Below, piece after piece: positions 61,835 to 64,000 of a stretch of 64,000 nt of DNA. The stretch is taken from NCBI RefSeq assembly GCF_025699485.1, contig NZ_JANUXN010000002.1:372001-436000 (forward strand), written 5' to 3'. Made by a program: the position numbers and the translations under genes. Position 1 is the stretch's first letter. The number at the start of each line of letters is the position of its first letter. Source of the stretch: Thauera carbonicopians (lineage in GTDB: Bacteria > Pseudomonadota > Gammaproteobacteria > Burkholderiales > Rhodocyclaceae). The notes beneath the pieces are model-generated. The model was not told the DNA's origin, searched no databases, and saw only the letters and a program-made list of their open reading frames with translations.

Positions 61835-64000
61835 ATGAGAAGGGTAAAGAATATCGCCGCCGCCATCTCACTGGCACTCACAGGCGCCCTCGTGGCCGGC
61901 TGCATGGGCAATGCCGGCGGCAACCCGGCGGAGGACCGCATCACGATCATCCGCGACGGCTATGGCGTGCCGCATGTGTATGCCGATACGACGCGCGATC
62001 TGTTCACCGGCTATGGCTACGTCATCGCCGAGGATCGCCTGTACCAGATGGAAATGGCGCGCCGTTCGGTCATCGGCACGGTCGCGGAGGTGCTCGGCGA
62101 AGCCTACGTCAGCCATGACGTCTCCACTCGTTCGCTGTTCGATCCGCAGGACATTCAACGGCAGATCGATGCGCTTGGCGCCGATGACTTCGCCATCCTC
62201 GACGGCTATGCCAGCGGCTTCAACCGGCGCATCGATGAAGTGCTTGCCGACAAGGCCCGGCTGCTGCCCAGGCAGTTCATCGATGCCGGCTTTGAGCCGA
62301 CCAAATGGACTCCCTACGACGTGGCAATGCTCTACGTCGGCACCATGGTCAATCGCTATTCAGGCTCGTCGTCGGAAGTGTCGAACTACCAGGCATTGAG
62401 CTCGCTGACGGGCAGCTACGGAGACAGTGCAGGGCGCGCGCTTTTCGACCAGATCTACTGGCTCGAGGACGAGCACGCGCCCACCACCGTGCCGCGCAAC
62501 GAGGTGGTCGCCATGAAACGCGATGAAGCCGGGACGGCCGCGCAGCAGATCGCCGTTGCCGGCAACGCATCCGCGACGGACGAGAAGGCGTCGTCCTTGT
62601 CCGGCCATCTTGCCCGCCTGCGCCCGCTGTCCGCCGACTGGAAGGGTATGGAGCTCGCCGGCGCGGTCGTCGGCGGTACCTGGCCGGATGCTCGCCCGAC
62701 GACCAGCAACATGTGGATCATCGGCCCCGACAAGACCGACGACGGTTCCACCATGCTGCTCAATGGGCCGCAGTTCGGCTGGTTCAATCCGGGCTACGTG
62801 TTTGCCGTCGGCCTGCACGGTGCCGGTTTCGACATCGTCGGCAACACGCCTTTCGCGCTGCCGGTCATCCTGTTCGGCACCAACGGCAAGATCAGCTGGG
62901 GGGCGACCGCGGGTCCGCTCGACGTCAATGACATGTACCAGGAAACCCTGGTCCCCGGCGACAAGACCGCCTACCTGCACAATGGCACCGTGCAGCGGAT
63001 GAAAGCGAGGACCGAACTCATCAAGGTAAAGGGCAAACCGGACACGACAACGGAGGTGTATTCCACCGTGCACGGCTTCGTGACCAGTTTCGATCCCGGC
63101 AACAATACCGCCTACACCAAGAAATCGAGCTGGGCGGGCTTCGAGGTGCAGTCGCTGATCGCCTGGATCCGCTCCACCCAGGCCGGCAACTGGGAGGAGT
63201 TTCTCGATCAGGCGAGCAGGATGGCCCATACCATCAACTGGTACTACGCCGATGCGAAGGGCAACATCGGCTACGTTTCGCCGGGTTACCTGCCCAGGCG
63301 CCCGGCCAACCAGGACGTGCGCCTGCCGGCAAGCGGTGCCGGCGACATGGAGTGGCAAGGCTTCCAGCCGTTCAGCAGCAACCCGCAGGTCTTCAATCCG
63401 GCGCAAAAATATGTCGTCAACTGGAACAACCAGGCTGGCCCCGGCACGCTGACCGATTTCGGCAATTATTCGACCGTCGACCGGGTAAACGAATTGTCCA
63501 GCCGCATCGAGGCGAAGCCGAGGCTGAGCCGCCAGGACGTGCTGGACCTGAACAGGGCGGGCTCGTTCGCCGATCTCAATGCCCGCTATCTGCTTCCCGC
63601 GCTGATCGACGCCACCACCGATCTGCCCGCCGGTTCGATGGCGCGCATCGTGCGCGACCATCTCGCCGCCTGGAACTGGGAGAGCGCCGATGCGGACGAC
63701 GACGGCTACTACGATGATGCAGCGGCCACGCTGATGCGCAAGTGGGTGCCCGTGCTGCTCGAGCGCGTGCTCAAGGACGATCTGCCGGCCGACGTCTTTG
63801 CACGCTATGCGCCGGCGGGCTATCCGGCTGCGGGCAACCCCGGGAGCCCGCGCCCCGCAGCCGGCCTCAAGCTGGTCTACAACGCGATGCTTGGCGACGG
63901 AGCCGGCGTGCCGCAGACCGTCGATTTCTTCAACGGAGAGGCCCCGGCTGCGGTGCTGAAGGAAACCTTCCTTGCTGCGGTCGCTGCGCTCGAGGATCAG
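61835..64000 (+). CDS. Penicillin G acylase-like N-terminal serine hydrolase, lipoprotein, 3' end cut off
   Basis: The frame from ATG 61835 (AGGAGA upstream) stays open for 722 codons to the window edge, so the C-terminus is missing. The N-terminus has a lipoprotein signal with lipobox LVAGC (Cys23). The alpha part (for example DGYGVPHVYADT near residue 43) precedes the autoprocessing site: TT before Ser291-Asn-Met-Trp, the start of the beta chain and catalytic nucleophile. NGPQFGWFNPGYVF and GNTPFALPVILFG follow, closest in style to penicillin G acylase rather than AHL acylases. It hydrolyses an amide; the natural substrate is unknown. Confidence 0.87.
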   Translation, partial: MRRVKNIAAAISLALTGALVAGCMGNAGGNPAEDRITIIRDGYGVPHVYADTTRDLFTGYGYVIAEDRLYQMEMARRSVIGTVAEVLGEAYVSHDVSTRSLFDPQDIQRQIDALGADDFAILDGYASGFNRRIDEVLADKARLLPRQFIDAGFEPTKWTPYDVAMLYVGTMVNRYSGSSSEVSNYQALSSLTGSYGDSAGRALFDQIYWLEDEHAPTTVPRNEVVAMKRDEAGTAAQQIAVAGNASATDEKASSLSGHLARLRPLSADWKGMELAGAVVGGTWPDARPTTSNMWIIGPDKTDDGSTMLLNGPQFGWFNPGYVFAVGLHGAGFDIVGNTPFALPVILFGTNGKISWGATAGPLDVNDMYQETLVPGDKTAYLHNGTVQRMKARTELIKVKGKPDTTTEVYSTVHGFVTSFDPGNNTAYTKKSSWAGFEVQSLIAWIRSTQAGNWEEFLDQASRMAHTINWYYADAKGNIGYVSPGYLPRRPANQDVRLPASGAGDMEWQGFQPFSSNPQVFNPAQKYVVNWNNQAGPGTLTDFGNYSTVDRVNELSSRIEAKPRLSRQDVLDLNRAGSFADLNARYLLPALIDATTDLPAGSMARIVRDHLAAWNWESADADDDGYYDDAAATLMRKWVPVLLERVLKDDLPADVFARYAPAGYPAAGNPGSPRPAAGLKLVYNAMLGDGAGVPQTVDFFNGEAPAAVLKETFLAAVAALEDQ

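Overview
The window is a high-GC (roughly two-thirds G+C) chromosomal segment of a betaproteobacterium. The surE-pcm-nlpD-rpoS block, the dapA-bamC pair, the moxR/DUF58/TgpA operon and the bioAFHCDB cluster together fit the Rhodocyclales (Thauera/Azoarcus-like) best. This placement rests on gene content and protein style only; no search was run.

Positions 618-20034 hold a complete ethanolamine utilisation (eut) bacterial microcompartment locus. The gene order matches the enterobacterial operon (S-P-Q-T-D-M-N-E-J-G-H-A then B-C-L-K), but it is cut between eutA and eutB into two divergent operons with the AraC-type regulator gene eutR between them. A nearly identical 49-bp element (44/49) lies upstream of both operons, in the same orientation and at a similar distance, and is a strong candidate for the EutR-controlled promoter. 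The right-hand operon continues past eutK into pduS-like and pduT-like genes (a flavin/Fe-S electron carrier and a shell protein keeping the Fe-S cysteine, Cys38). It then runs into a lipoprotein HAD phosphatase of the phosphorylcholine/phosphoethanolamine phosphatase type, which could supply ethanolamine.

Positions 20061-32545 are core genome: surE-pcm-nlpD-rpoS on the plus strand, the moxR-DUF58-tgpA-mltB operon plus a DUF2189 membrane protein on the minus strand, then a class II histone-deacetylase-like gene, dapA and bamC. Positions 32546-39152 are an accessory islet. At its left end are a decayed IS5-type transposase and a truncated entry-exclusion lipoprotein gene (eexN/trbK type) of integrative conjugative elements. 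It then carries a secreted acetoacetate-decarboxylase-like protein, an aldehyde dehydrogenase, a saccharopine-dehydrogenase-like reductase, an NAD-dependent epimerase-like protein, a MerR regulator and a truncated DJ-1/PfpI gene. Three promoters in the islet share the MerR signature: a 19-bp spacer carrying a TTGAA-N6-TTCAA-like dyad.

Positions 39173-50749 hold a helical-repeat lipoprotein, a methyltransferase, the ribosomal oxygenase roxA, rlmD, the biotin genes bioA-F-H-C-D-B followed by a cytochrome P450, and tRNA-Ser(UGA). Positions 50874-52518 are a hipBA toxin-antitoxin pair beside the tRNA. From 52548 to the window end lies a LysR-controlled catabolic cluster: FAD amine/amino-acid oxidase, MFS transporter, DapA/NAL-family aldolase, aldehyde dehydrogenase, YddG-like DMT transporter, outer-membrane porin and a penicillin-G-acylase-like lipoprotein cut by the window edge. 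Its substrate is unknown; a nitrogenous, possibly acylated, compound is the natural guess.
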